Of a stretch of DNA of 56,307 nucleotides, positions 35,162 through 44,469 are shown one piece after another. Source of the stretch: Christensenellaceae bacterium (GTDB lineage: Bacteria > Bacillota > Clostridia > Christensenellales > Aristaeellaceae); contig JAAYRU010000039.1 of NCBI GenBank assembly GCA_012518615.1, positions 1-56,307 on the forward strand, given 5' to 3'. Each line of letters begins with the position of its first letter. Positions within the stretch are counted from its first letter, which is position 1. Position numbers and translations under genes: made by a program. The notes beneath the pieces are model-generated. The model was given only the letters and a program-made list of their open reading frames with translations, ran no database searches and was not told where the DNA came from.

Positions 35162-35190
35162 ATTATACATGTCTATTTGGATAATTGCAA
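35162..35190 (-). promoter_or_regulatory. Promoter of the T-box/serS transcript
   Basis: TTGCAA (35190-35185), a 17-base spacer and a perfect TATAAT (35167-35162) on the minus strand. It begins two bases after the stop of the upstream NamZ-like gene, so no separate terminator fits between them. Confidence 0.75.
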
Positions 35191-35192
35191 GT

Positions 35193-36344
35193 CTACCTAT
35201 AAAGCTTTATATCATGTGTCTGCTCATTAAAGCTTTCTTCTGCAAATATTTGTAGCTCAACTATTTCATCAGCACTCAATTTATTAAGCCTATACTTAGT
35301 AGTTCCAAGCAGGCGGTCAAAGAAGTATATATCGCCCTCATCATGTTTTAAAAACTCAAATTTATCCGGATAGCTTGTTTTAATGGTATCAAGCAGATAC
35401 ATACCAGCAGCAAATACATTTGCTTTTTCCCTATCAGTTATATGCAGCTGAACGCCATAGCATACTTTACCTTGGTGTTTTGAAAATGTCGGCACAAAAG
35501 AGCATGGTCTGAAATGAACGCCTTTTAGTTTCAGCTTCTTCATTTTTTTTGCGAGTTCGTAGGAATTTATCCATGGAGCGCCTATCATTTCAAATGGCAG
35601 TGTAGTGCCTCTACCTTCAGAAATGTTTGTACCTTCAAAAATACATGTGCCTATAAAACATTCCGCTGCATGTAATGTTGCACAGTTAGGAGAAGGGGCA
35701 ACCCAAGGGATATTTATATCATCTAGGTACATGTTGCGACGCCAACCATCTAAAGGTATTATGGTAAGGTCTATGTCAAGCTTTAGCAGTTTTCTTAAAT
35801 AAAGCGCAAATTCACCTGCTGTAAGCGCATAGCGTGCAGGCATTGGATGTTCTCCAACAAATGAACTAACTTCATCTTCAAGTATAATTCCTTCAATTTT
35901 TTCACCGCCAAGCGGGTTGATTCTGTCTAGAACCACTAAAGGTACATTGTATTTTGCGCAAGCTTGCATTAAATAGCTAAGCGAATACAGATAAGTGTAA
36001 AACCTTGCACCTACATCCTGAAGGTCATATACAGCTACATCAATGCTGCGCATAAGCTCTTCACTAGGTCTTTTCTTGTCACCATATAGAGAGTGTACAG
36101 GTACCTGTGTTTTAGGGTCTATATAACTATCTACTTTTTCTCCCGCCTGTATATCGCCTCTAACACCATGTTCAACAGCCAGTAGGGCAGATAAACGGTA
36201 ATTTTTATGCAGCAAATCTACACTTTGTCTAAATATGCGGTCTATGCCGGTTTGATTAGTCATAAGACCTATGCGTTTGCCATTAAGGCAGGAATGATAT
36301 AGCTCTTGTCTATCTATTCCGCTAAAAACACGTGCTTTTTTCAT
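35193..36344 (-). CDS. DUF1343 family protein, NamZ-like exo-N-acetylmuramidase
   Basis: The 383 residues span the family's usual two domains. Typical motifs are KRIGLMTNQTGID, VEHGVRGDIQAGEKV, HSLYGDKKRPS, DVGARFYTYLYSL, RINPLGG and EGTNISEGRGTTLPFEMIGAPW. Characterised NamZ enzymes release terminal N-acetylmuramic acid from peptidoglycan fragments. Here no signal peptide is seen, so a cytoplasmic recycling role is more likely than the secreted one of the Bacillus enzyme; this is inference. It is 10 bases downstream of the metallo-hydrolase gene. Confidence 0.82.
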   Translation of the reverse strand: MKKARVFSGIDRQELYHSCLNGKRIGLMTNQTGIDRIFRQSVDLLHKNYRLSALLAVEHGVRGDIQAGEKVDSYIDPKTQVPVHSLYGDKKRPSEELMRSIDVAVYDLQDVGARFYTYLYSLSYLMQACAKYNVPLVVLDRINPLGGEKIEGIILEDEVSSFVGEHPMPARYALTAGEFALYLRKLLKLDIDLTIIPLDGWRRNMYLDDINIPWVAPSPNCATLHAAECFIGTCIFEGTNISEGRGTTLPFEMIGAPWINSYELAKKMKKLKLKGVHFRPCSFVPTFSKHQGKVCYGVQLHITDREKANVFAAGMYLLDTIKTSYPDKFEFLKHDEGDIYFFDRLLGTTKYRLNKLSADEIVELQIFAEESFNEQTHDIKLYR

Positions 36345-36354
36345 AATATCTCCT

Positions 36355-37956
36355 TTACTCCCATTTGCGTACTAGTTTTTCTATTTGCCTTGCAATCTGG
36401 CGCTTTATTCCGTTGCTCCAGCCGGAACCTCTGTCTATTAGAGCTTGCAGCTTAAGCATAGCTTCACGGAGCATTCTATCGGCATCTGCAACTGCAATGC
36501 GCTCTTTCTTGGGTTTCTTCTTTGCTAATTTGCGCGGACCGTGTTCAAGCGCAACGCCTTCTATAATATCCCATCTATCGCCTGAGTAGGGTACATTTAC
36601 CTTATATCCATCGTCCTTAAGTAGTTCAGCAAAAGATAGGGCGCTTTCCTCATCACCATGTACTATATACACAAATTCCGGTTTTGGAGAAAAGCTGTCT
36701 ACCCATTTTTTAAGACCTTTTCTATCGGCATGGCCACTTTTGGCGTTCAATGTACGTATTTCAGCGTTTATAGCTATTTCTTCACCGAATAATTTTACTT
36801 TTCTTGCTCCATCAACGATTTTTCTTCCCAGCGTTCCTACACTCTGATAGCCTACAAACAATATAGTAGCGTTCTCTTTCCATAGGTTATGCTTAAGGTG
36901 ATGGCGTATCCTGCCAGCTTCACACATGCCGCTTGCGGAGATAATAACGCAGGGTCTGGTTTCAAAGTTAATTTTTTTTGATTCTTCCACAGTACTGCAC
37001 AGTCTAAGGTCATCAAAATGTATGGGGTTTATGCCTTTAGCAATTAGCGCATTCATATCATCATCGAAAAACTGTGAGCCTGTGTTATCAAAAATATTTG
37101 TTGCTCTTATTGCGAGGGGGCTATCCATATATACAGGAAAACCCTCATGACCTTTTACGAGGTTTTTCTCTTTGATTTCCCTTAGGAAGTATAGTATATC
37201 CTGTGTTCTTCCAACGGCAAAAGAGGGGATAACAACATTACCGCCTCTGTCAAATGTTGTTTGCAATGTGTCAACTAAATCACTTATATAATCAGGAAAT
37301 TCGGATTTATGCAGCCTGTCTCCATAGGTTGATTCCATAATCACTACATCTGCTTGTGTTAGATATATAGGGTCTTTAAGTATAGGCTGGTTGGTGTTGC
37401 CTATATCTCCGGAGAATACAACCCTGCGTATGTTTTCGCCTTCTTCAATTAAAAACGTAACGCTTGCGGACCCTAGAAGATGCCCAGCATCCGTCATTTT
37501 AATGCGAATACCGGGGAGTATTTCTATTTCCTCAGTGTAAGAAGCCTCCTTCATTAGATTTACTGTACCTATGGCATCTTCTTGGGTATATAGAGGAACA
37601 TATGTTTCGGTGCCGCTACGCTTTGATTTGCGGTTGCGCCACTCCGCCTCGCTCTCCTGTATATATGCGGAATCTCTAAGCATTATATCGCAAAGGTCTA
37701 TAGTTGCGTGTGTAGCATATATAGGACCTCTAAAGCCATTTTTGTATAGCAATGGCAACATACCAGAGTGGTCTATATGTGCATGGGTAAGCACAACACA
37801 ATCTATCTCACTTGCAGAAACAGGCAATTTTTGGTTTTCATATGTGTCCTTACCTTGTTCCATTCCGCAGTCTATCAGTATGCGCTTTTCATTTGCAGTT
37901 AGCATAAAGCAGGAGCCAGTAACCTCCCTTGCAGCTCCTAAGAATAAAATATCCAT
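36355..37956 (-). CDS. Beta-CASP metallo-beta-lactamase RNA hydrolase-like protein
   Basis: The 533 residues have the MBL metal site HAHIDH at 58-63, DAGHLLGSAS, FSGDIGN and a beta-CASP insertion containing GNVVIPSFAVGRTQDILY, ISASGMCEAGRIRHHL and VHGDEESALSF. This matches bacterial CPSF-73/YSH1-like proteins rather than RNase J. A basic C-terminal tail (RKLAKKKPKKERI) may bind RNA. The ATG follows immediately after the stop of the ABC exporter gene (TAA-ATG), so the two are coupled. Confidence 0.85.
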   Translation of the reverse strand: MDILFLGAAREVTGSCFMLTANEKRILIDCGMEQGKDTYENQKLPVSASEIDCVVLTHAHIDHSGMLPLLYKNGFRGPIYATHATIDLCDIMLRDSAYIQESEAEWRNRKSKRSGTETYVPLYTQEDAIGTVNLMKEASYTEEIEILPGIRIKMTDAGHLLGSASVTFLIEEGENIRRVVFSGDIGNTNQPILKDPIYLTQADVVIMESTYGDRLHKSEFPDYISDLVDTLQTTFDRGGNVVIPSFAVGRTQDILYFLREIKEKNLVKGHEGFPVYMDSPLAIRATNIFDNTGSQFFDDDMNALIAKGINPIHFDDLRLCSTVEESKKINFETRPCVIISASGMCEAGRIRHHLKHNLWKENATILFVGYQSVGTLGRKIVDGARKVKLFGEEIAINAEIRTLNAKSGHADRKGLKKWVDSFSPKPEFVYIVHGDEESALSFAELLKDDGYKVNVPYSGDRWDIIEGVALEHGPRKLAKKKPKKERIAVADADRMLREAMLKLQALIDRGSGWSNGIKRQIARQIEKLVRKWE

Positions 37957-39726
37957 TTAATCATCATTCCCTTCTTGGCAGGTATAACGGGTATAGAGCT
38001 TGGCATAAATACCATTCTCTTTAATTAAATCTTCATGAGTGCCTTTTTCAACTAGGCCGTCATCGGTTAGTACCAATATTATATCAGCATTTTGTATGGT
38101 AGTAAGTCTATGGGCGATAGTTAAAGTTGTGCGCCCTTTTGTAAGCTCGTTAAGTGATTTTTGTACGAGATATTCGCTTTCGTTATCAAGAGAACTTGTA
38201 GCTTCATCAAGCAGTAGGATAGGAGGATTTTTAAGGAAAACTCTTGCTATGCTTATCCTCTGCTTTTGACCGCCGGAGAGTTTTATACCCCGCTCTCCTA
38301 CATAGGTTTCATAGCCATGAGGCAGCTCCATTATGAAATCATGTGCTCCCGCGCTTTTGGCTGCGGCTATAATATCTTCCTTATTTGCATCCGGTTTACC
38401 GTAGGAGATATTCTCTAAAATAGTACCGGAAAAAAGATATACATCCTGTTGTACCATGCCTATACTGTCGCGGAGATTTTTAAGGTCTATCTTTCTAACG
38501 TCAACACCATCAAGCAGTACTCTACCGCTAGTAACGTCATAAAATCTGGGGATAAGGTTACATAGCGTAGTTTTGCCGGAGCCGGAGGGGCCTACCAGAG
38601 CAACGTTTTTTCCTTGGGGTATACTTAAGGTGAGATTATCCAGCACCTTTCTGCCATCGCCATCTGAGTATGCAAAGCTTACATCATCAAAGAATATATC
38701 CCCTTTTATGTTTTTAAGTTGAATAGCATCTTTAGAGTTTTTAATTTCAAAAGGTTCGTCCAATATATTGAAAAAGCGCTCAAGGCCGGTCATCCCTCTT
38801 TGGAATTGCTCTGAGAACATTACAAGCTGGCGTATGCTGATGAGTAGAGTATTTATGTATAGTAAGTAGGATGCATAATCTCCTGCGTTTATCTGCTTGT
38901 TCATAAAGAAAAAAGCACCTGCAATAACAACGACTATACGCATTAAACCTTCAAGTAGCCTTGAAGTACTATTAAAGGCACCCATAGCATTGTACTGTTT
39001 TTTCTTAATTTCAAGGAATTTGTTGTTAGCCATGCTAAACTTTTGGCTTTCCAGCTCTTCGTTGGTGAAGGATTGTACAACCCTCATTCCAAGCAAGGTA
39101 TCTTCAACCTGTGAGTTTATCTCACCCACTTGGTGTCGGTAAGCGCGAAAACCCGAGCGTAATTTTTTATTGAAGTATACAGTTGCTATAAATAGAAGAG
39201 GCAAAAAAGCAAATATTATTAGTGTTAGTTTTACATTTACATTGAGCAGAATTATAAATGCAGCAAGTATTTTAACCGTTGAAATGGTAGCTTCTTCAGG
39301 ACCATGGTGCGCAAACTCAGTTATGTCAAACAGGTCGGTAGTTATACGGGACATTATTTGACCTATTTTCGTGTTGTTGAAGTACGAAAAGGATAGCTGC
39401 TGAAGATGATTAAAAAGTTCGGAACGCATATCAGTTTCCATCATCGCACCCATTATATGCCCTCTTGATTGCATATAGTATGTGGATAATGCTTCGAGAA
39501 TAACTAAGAATATATATATTACGCCTACAGTCAAAAGCCATTGTACAGTAATGCTTGAGGAATCTAGCATTACACGGTTTGTTATTTCCCTAACAATAAG
39601 CGGAAATACAAGCGCACAAATGGTAGATAGAAATGCACAAAGCAAGTCGAAAAGCAGAATGCCTATATATTTCTTGTAGTACGGTAGAAATCTTTTTAGT
39701 AAATTTTTGTGAGAAATGTTTTTCAT
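37957..39726 (-). CDS. ABC exporter with fused membrane and ATPase domains
   Basis: The 589 residues form a six-helix type IV exporter domain (about 1-320) and an ATPase domain (about 340-580). The latter has Walker A GPSGSGKT, signature LSGGQKQRIS, Walker B ILLLDEATSSLD and switch AHRLTT. A half-transporter of this kind works as a dimer. Only one is present here, so a homodimer is likely, unless its partner is elsewhere. The substrate (lipid, drug or peptide) cannot be told. Confidence 0.9.
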   Translation of the reverse strand: MKNISHKNLLKRFLPYYKKYIGILLFDLLCAFLSTICALVFPLIVREITNRVMLDSSSITVQWLLTVGVIYIFLVILEALSTYYMQSRGHIMGAMMETDMRSELFNHLQQLSFSYFNNTKIGQIMSRITTDLFDITEFAHHGPEEATISTVKILAAFIILLNVNVKLTLIIFAFLPLLFIATVYFNKKLRSGFRAYRHQVGEINSQVEDTLLGMRVVQSFTNEELESQKFSMANNKFLEIKKKQYNAMGAFNSTSRLLEGLMRIVVVIAGAFFFMNKQINAGDYASYLLYINTLLISIRQLVMFSEQFQRGMTGLERFFNILDEPFEIKNSKDAIQLKNIKGDIFFDDVSFAYSDGDGRKVLDNLTLSIPQGKNVALVGPSGSGKTTLCNLIPRFYDVTSGRVLLDGVDVRKIDLKNLRDSIGMVQQDVYLFSGTILENISYGKPDANKEDIIAAAKSAGAHDFIMELPHGYETYVGERGIKLSGGQKQRISIARVFLKNPPILLLDEATSSLDNESEYLVQKSLNELTKGRTTLTIAHRLTTIQNADIILVLTDDGLVEKGTHEDLIKENGIYAKLYTRYTCQEGNDD

Positions 39727-39735
39727 ATGTCCTCT

Positions 39736-40269
39736 CTATTTATTGGGGTATTCAATACTAAGTGTAGAAAGTGGAGTTGTGTCCGTACCGCTTATAGTGA
39801 AAGAGAAAGCTGCTTTATTGGTAACCAAAAAATATATCGAGTTAGAATCATCCTGTGCTTTTAATAAGGGAAAACCGAACAAGGCTAAATTATCGCTTTT
39901 AAAATGCAGATTGTTTTTACGAATCAAAGGCGCGGCAAATGCAGGTGTTACGCCTTTAATTTGCAAACCGTCAGTGTTTATCTCTAAAACATGTGTAAGC
40001 TTGCCCCTATATGTTTGGTCATAACATTTTCCACTCTGTATAAAATCGGGAAATGGAGCTTCAGAGCCGAAGGCATTAACTAAGGTTTGTCTATTAGTAC
40101 TAATAACTTCTCCTATGTTTTCAAGAGCAATTTTTTCTTCCTGTACAAGCCAAGTTAAGTTATCAGTTTCGTCGTTTTTTTGTAGCACTGCATATATATA
40201 AAATGCCCCCATTAGTAAGAGCGAAACTAAGATAGAAAATATACGCTTTAAAAGCATGTTACGATACAC
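39736..40269 (-). CDS. Membrane-anchored hypothetical protein
   Basis: The 177 residues have one N-terminal TM helix (about 9-28, IFSILVSLLLMGAFYIYAVL) and a predicted external domain rich in beta strands (HVLEINTDGLQIKGVTPAFAA, LSIEYPNK). I do not recognise the family. It sits nine bases upstream of the ABC exporter gene and is probably co-transcribed with it and with the next unknown gene, so it might assist export. That link is positional only. Confidence 0.6.
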   Translation of the reverse strand: MYRNMLLKRIFSILVSLLLMGAFYIYAVLQKNDETDNLTWLVQEEKIALENIGEVISTNRQTLVNAFGSEAPFPDFIQSGKCYDQTYRGKLTHVLEINTDGLQIKGVTPAFAAPLIRKNNLHFKSDNLALFGFPLLKAQDDSNSIYFLVTNKAAFSFTISGTDTTPLSTLSIEYPNK

Positions 40270-40282
40270 CTCAAAGATATAA

Positions 40283-40933
40283 TCATTTTAAATGTTGCAA
40301 TATTTTATTGCCGAGTTCTTCATGTAGCCATTTCATATCGCCGCTTAAATAGCGATAGCATGCTCTATAAAATTGTCCGGAAGATAGCTGTTGTTCACTA
40401 AGGGAATAATAGGGGCAGCTCATCATATTGCGTATAATATTTGCCATAGGGCGAGCGAGATACTTACCTATACTGTGCCTTGGGCGCAGACCGAATAATG
40501 AGGGAACCTTGCTGGAATCACCCGCTAGAAAAATACGGATATATTCTTGAAAGAGATCTTCCAAATATTCACGCATAAAAACATCGCTATCAGAAGCAAG
40601 TTTTAGGCATAGTTTAAGCTGCGAGTCATAAAACATTTCCAAGGCTTTATTTTTTATCTCTTCTTCGTTGTATTTTTCAGGGTTCTCAAAAACATCTATA
40701 AGAAAACACTTAATCTTACTGAAATCCACACTATTGGGTTGTATTTCATGTAAGCTACCAAGCATTAAAAGAGCGCGATGCACAGCTAAATCATCAGGAT
40801 TTATATCCCTTGCGCGCAGCAATAACTTATGCCTGAACACAGGGTCGCTCTCTGAATTAGCTAACATAAGTAGAGTATTTATATCCGCATCCATCGGCAC
40901 TGCTTTTTGTTTCTTAGCTTTAAATAAAAACAT
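40283..40933 (-). CDS. Hypothetical protein with helical, TPR-like content
   Basis: The preferred start is ATG 40933 (MFLFKAKKQKAVPMDAD), which has GGGAGGG about seven bases ahead; the longer frame to 40981 has no ribosome site. The 216 residues are mostly helical, with a segment (LLMLANSESDPVFRHKLLLRARDINPDD) like a tetratricopeptide turn. No catalytic motif or membrane helix is seen. It heads the minus-strand unit leading to the ABC exporter. Confidence 0.6.
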   Translation of the reverse strand: MFLFKAKKQKAVPMDADINTLLMLANSESDPVFRHKLLLRARDINPDDLAVHRALLMLGSLHEIQPNSVDFSKIKCFLIDVFENPEKYNEEEIKNKALEMFYDSQLKLCLKLASDSDVFMREYLEDLFQEYIRIFLAGDSSKVPSLFGLRPRHSIGKYLARPMANIIRNMMSCPYYSLSEQQLSSGQFYRACYRYLSGDMKWLHEELGNKILQHLK

Positions 40934-41004
40934 ACGCAACCCTCCCTTAATGTATTTTACCATAATTAGCGGCACAATCAAACATATTGTTATCGTTATT
41001 ACAT

Positions 41005-41034
41005 TTGCGCCTCTTTATGAGAATCTGATATAAT
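41005..41034 (+). promoter_or_regulatory. Promoter of the addB unit
   Basis: TTGCGC (41005-41010), an 18-base spacer and a perfect TATAAT (41029-41034). Transcription would start near 41041, leaving a short leader before the mini-ORF at 41063. Confidence 0.5.
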
Positions 41035-41062
41035 TTAGTTGTGTTTAAGTTTTGGAGGAACA

Positions 41063-41101
41063 ATGTTGCAATCTTTGTCTATTACGCTTAAGGTTATATA
41101 A
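41063..41101 (+). CDS. Twelve-codon leader ORF before addB
   Basis: The ATG at 41063 follows a strong TTGGAGGAA ribosome site by four bases. The frame encodes MLQSLSITLKVI and ends at TAA 41099-41101. The addB ATG lies one base later and has no ribosome site of its own. This looks like translational coupling through a mini-ORF. The peptide has no run of one amino acid that would suggest classical attenuation. Confidence 0.5.
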   Translation: MLQSLSITLKVI

Positions 41102-41102
41102 C

Positions 41103-44100
41103 ATGGTAAAAATAGTTTGCGCCAGAGTAGGTAGACTTTGGAATAAAGTGCTTGATATAGTAAAAGCATCGCTTAAGGATAATAAACCCTGTATTGTACT
41201 TGTGCCTGAGCAATACACTTTGCAGGCTGAGATGGATATAGTTAAAGACCTTAATTTAAAAGGGCTTATGAAGGTACAGGTTATGTCCCCATCCCGCTTG
41301 AGTTTCCGTGTTTTTGAACGCGCAGGCTCTACTAATCCAATCAGCTTAGACGAGCAGGGTCAGAGAATGCTCGTTGCAAAGGCACTATATACAAGCCAAA
41401 AAAAATTAAATTACTTTGGCACCATATCAGAAAATTCAGGTTTTATAAATAGCCTGACCACTTTTATAGTATCGCTAAAAGAACAAGATATTGATAAGCA
41501 AGCGCTAATAGATGTAGCTGCAGTCTTGGATGATAAAAATTTTACGAGTAAAATAAGCGATATAGCAACTGTATACGACGCTTACGAAAAACTTCTTGCA
41601 CAGTCCTGCTTTACAGATGCACAGGATACACAGCAGGATATGTTATCACGACTTAAGTTTAGTCAAGTTGCAAAAGAAGCTTACTGTGTAGTTTATGGCT
41701 TTGATACAATAAGTGTTAGCCTTAAAAACACATTGCTTGGGCTTGGCAAACACTGCGAAAAATTGATTGTAACTTTAGTTGCTGATAAGTATCAACAAGC
41801 TGATGGTCCTGCGTTTGAGCAGCCGCTAAAGAGCGCCCAGCGCTTGCAGCAAGCATTTAAGGATAGCAATATTCAATCAGAGTTTTCTTTTTTAGATTAT
41901 GAGCCGCTGAATGCGCCTGTAGAAATACAGTATTTAGAAAAATATTTCTTAGCATTAAATAAACCTGTGTATGATGAAAAGCTTAGTACAATAAGTATAT
42001 ATGCAGGCTCAACACCGTATAAAGAAGCTGAGTATACTGCATATATGACTAGGCTGCATTTACTTAACGGCACCAGACCTGAGGATATTGTTATTATTTG
42101 CTCAAATCTAAGTACTTATGCGGGAATACTCTCAGGGCATATGGTTTCATTTGAGGTTCCATACTATATTGCACAAAAATCTGATTTTTCAGCGCACGGT
42201 GCGGTGAGAGTAATTATACATGCGATAGATATTATAAGGGATAATTATCGTTTAGGTGATATGATTGCTTATATGTCTACTGGGTATTCTGGCATATCAG
42301 ATACCGAGGCGAATTTATTGCGTAATTATGCTGTGGAATACGGCATAAAAGGTAAATTATGGCATGAGGAGTTTAATAGGGGAGAGGAACAAATACGCCT
42401 TGAAATTGAACCTGTTCGAAAGAAGCTGATAGCTCCGTTAAATACGCTACATATTGGCTTAAAAGAGTCTAAAACCGCAATACAGTCTATAGATGCTGTT
42501 ATAGATTTTTTATATGAAATAGGCGTGCCTGAAAAGCTTGAGCAAGACGAACAACAGTTTTTACTTTCAGATATAGATGAAGCTGCTGATACTACTAGAC
42601 AAATTTGGAAAAGTTTAACAGACAGTTTTGAGCAGATGAAGCTCGTATTTAGTGATGAGAGAATACCCATTGTAAGGTTTTCGGGGCTATTAAGAGCCGC
42701 GATTGAGGGAGTACAACTTGCGACCCTGCCTGCAAGACTTGGTTGTGTGCAGATAGGCGCGCTGGGCAATTTAATCCCAGGGAAACCCAAAATTGTTTTT
42801 GTGTTGGGATTAAATGATGGGATTTTGTCTGCTGATATCGAAAACCCGCTTTTGCCTGATGAACTTGAAAAACTCGAAAATAGTCTTGAAATTGAGCCTC
42901 TGCAAAGCACTGATGAGATAGAACAGCTTAAACTTTTAAGCCTATGGAAGGCGCTATCAGCTCCTGAAGAAAAGCTATATATGAGCTATTCTATGTCTGA
43001 AGAAAGCGGCGAAGTAATGCAGCCGCTTGCACAGCTAAAATCCTTAAAACATATGTTTCCGCAGCTTCATGTGCAGGGGGGCTTGATTACATCAGAAATG
43101 GAGAAAATACCGCCCATTTCGCCTTCATCAGCGCTTAAGATATTAGCATCTAAACAAGATTTTAATAATCTTTCAAAAGAATGGAAGGATTCTATAGACT
43201 TTTTATTCAGCTCCTCTAAATGGAGAAACAAAGCTTTTGCGGCGCTAAACGCAACATTTGATACTGAGAATAATACAAAAATATCAAACTCAAAGGCTAA
43301 TGAGCTGTTTAATTTATCCAGTATGAGCGTATCGCGCATTCAATCCTACGCTTCCTGTCCTTTTAGACATTTTGTTGAGGAGGGTCTAAGACCTAAGGAG
43401 CAAAAAGAATGGAAGGTGGATAATAGGGATAGAGGCAATTTCTTTCATGCTGCGCTTGAGAAATTCTCCCATATGGCTGTGCAAGAGAAAGATTATCCGG
43501 AGATTTCAAAGGATAGATGCAATTCTCTTATGCAAAATGCTGGGGAAGCCATATTGCTTGAGCAAAAGAACTTACCCCTAGGTGATAGCAATAGAAATAT
43601 TGCGAGTACGGAAAAATATTTAACTGCATGTAAAGAAACCGCTTGGACGCTTACCCGCAGCTTTCAAAGGTCTGCCTTTATGATATCTAAAGTCGAGCAG
43701 AGCTTTGGGAAACTTGGAGGGTTAATGCCTGTTGCGTTAAAATTGTCATCGGGGGAGGTTATTTACCTATCAGGAATCATAGACAGAGTAGACGAATATT
43801 TATCTGATAAAGAAACTTATATACGCATAATTGATTATAAGAGCGGTAGCGCTGTTTTAAGGGCTGAAGATATATATGCCGGTCTTCAGCTGCAGCTGCT
43901 TATATACCTTAATGCTCTATCAAACCAAGTGGATTTTGTGCCTGCTGGTATATTCTACCAAAAGGTTACAAATCCTCTTATTAAGGAAGAAGGAGAACCA
44001 ATATCCCATGAAGTACTACAAGTTAATAAAGACAAGGAGCTAATGCTAAGTGGCGTTGTTTTAAATGACCAATATGTTATCAGCCTTATGGATGATGGTG

Positions 44101-44408
44101 AACCGCTATTATCGCTCGGAAAACTTTTTACAAATAAAGGTGAGCCTATTAAGGGTAAAATGCTCGCAAGTAAAGAGGAGATTCAGCAATTGATGGATTT
44201 TGCTATGGAAAAATCCGCTAAAATAGTTGAGGATATTAAAAAAGGAAATATTACTGCTAGCCCTCTTGTTAATGAATATGGTTCCGGTCCTTGTGATTAC
44301 TGTGATTATGTCGGTATATGTAGGTGTGATGGACTATACAAATTAACAAGCCAGAGAGTACAGAAAAGCATGGGCTTTGATGAATTGCTTAATAGAACGA
44401 AAAAGTAG
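41103..44408 (+). CDS. addB: AddB subunit of the AddAB helicase-nuclease
   Basis: The likely start is ATG 41103 (MVKIVCARVGR), giving 1101 residues. A TTG at 41052 in the same frame lies inside the ribosome site of the leader ORF and is rejected. The protein shows the AddB hallmarks IVLVPEQYTLQAE near the start, QIGALGNLIPGKPKIVFVLGLNDG in the middle, IIDRVDEY...IDYKSG of the RecB-like nuclease, and four iron-sulfur cysteines (SYASCPFRHF plus CDYCDYVGIC). The N-terminal Walker A usually seen (GRxGSGKT) reads ARVGRLWNK here and is lost. It processes double-strand ends with AddA. addA does not follow, which is unusual. Confidence 0.85.
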   Translation: MVKIVCARVGRLWNKVLDIVKASLKDNKPCIVLVPEQYTLQAEMDIVKDLNLKGLMKVQVMSPSRLSFRVFERAGSTNPISLDEQGQRMLVAKALYTSQKKLNYFGTISENSGFINSLTTFIVSLKEQDIDKQALIDVAAVLDDKNFTSKISDIATVYDAYEKLLAQSCFTDAQDTQQDMLSRLKFSQVAKEAYCVVYGFDTISVSLKNTLLGLGKHCEKLIVTLVADKYQQADGPAFEQPLKSAQRLQQAFKDSNIQSEFSFLDYEPLNAPVEIQYLEKYFLALNKPVYDEKLSTISIYAGSTPYKEAEYTAYMTRLHLLNGTRPEDIVIICSNLSTYAGILSGHMVSFEVPYYIAQKSDFSAHGAVRVIIHAIDIIRDNYRLGDMIAYMSTGYSGISDTEANLLRNYAVEYGIKGKLWHEEFNRGEEQIRLEIEPVRKKLIAPLNTLHIGLKESKTAIQSIDAVIDFLYEIGVPEKLEQDEQQFLLSDIDEAADTTRQIWKSLTDSFEQMKLVFSDERIPIVRFSGLLRAAIEGVQLATLPARLGCVQIGALGNLIPGKPKIVFVLGLNDGILSADIENPLLPDELEKLENSLEIEPLQSTDEIEQLKLLSLWKALSAPEEKLYMSYSMSEESGEVMQPLAQLKSLKHMFPQLHVQGGLITSEMEKIPPISPSSALKILASKQDFNNLSKEWKDSIDFLFSSSKWRNKAFAALNATFDTENNTKISNSKANELFNLSSMSVSRIQSYASCPFRHFVEEGLRPKEQKEWKVDNRDRGNFFHAALEKFSHMAVQEKDYPEISKDRCNSLMQNAGEAILLEQKNLPLGDSNRNIASTEKYLTACKETAWTLTRSFQRSAFMISKVEQSFGKLGGLMPVALKLSSGEVIYLSGIIDRVDEYLSDKETYIRIIDYKSGSAVLRAEDIYAGLQLQLLIYLNALSNQVDFVPAGIFYQKVTNPLIKEEGEPISHEVLQVNKDKELMLSGVVLNDQYVISLMDDGEPLLSLGKLFTNKGEPIKGKMLASKEEIQQLMDFAMEKSAKIVEDIKKGNITASPLVNEYGSGPCDYCDYVGICRCDGLYKLTSQRVQKSMGFDELLNRTKK

Positions 44409-44469
44409 AATATTACGTACATAATCAAACAAAATGTAATGTGATAATTATATATATGGGGAGAATATT

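Noticed and set aside
41052-41102. N-terminal extension of AddB from TTG 41052
   Set aside because: The TTG is part of the ribosome site for the leader ORF and has none of its own. The extension (MEEQCCNLCLLRLRLYN) does not resemble AddB N-termini.
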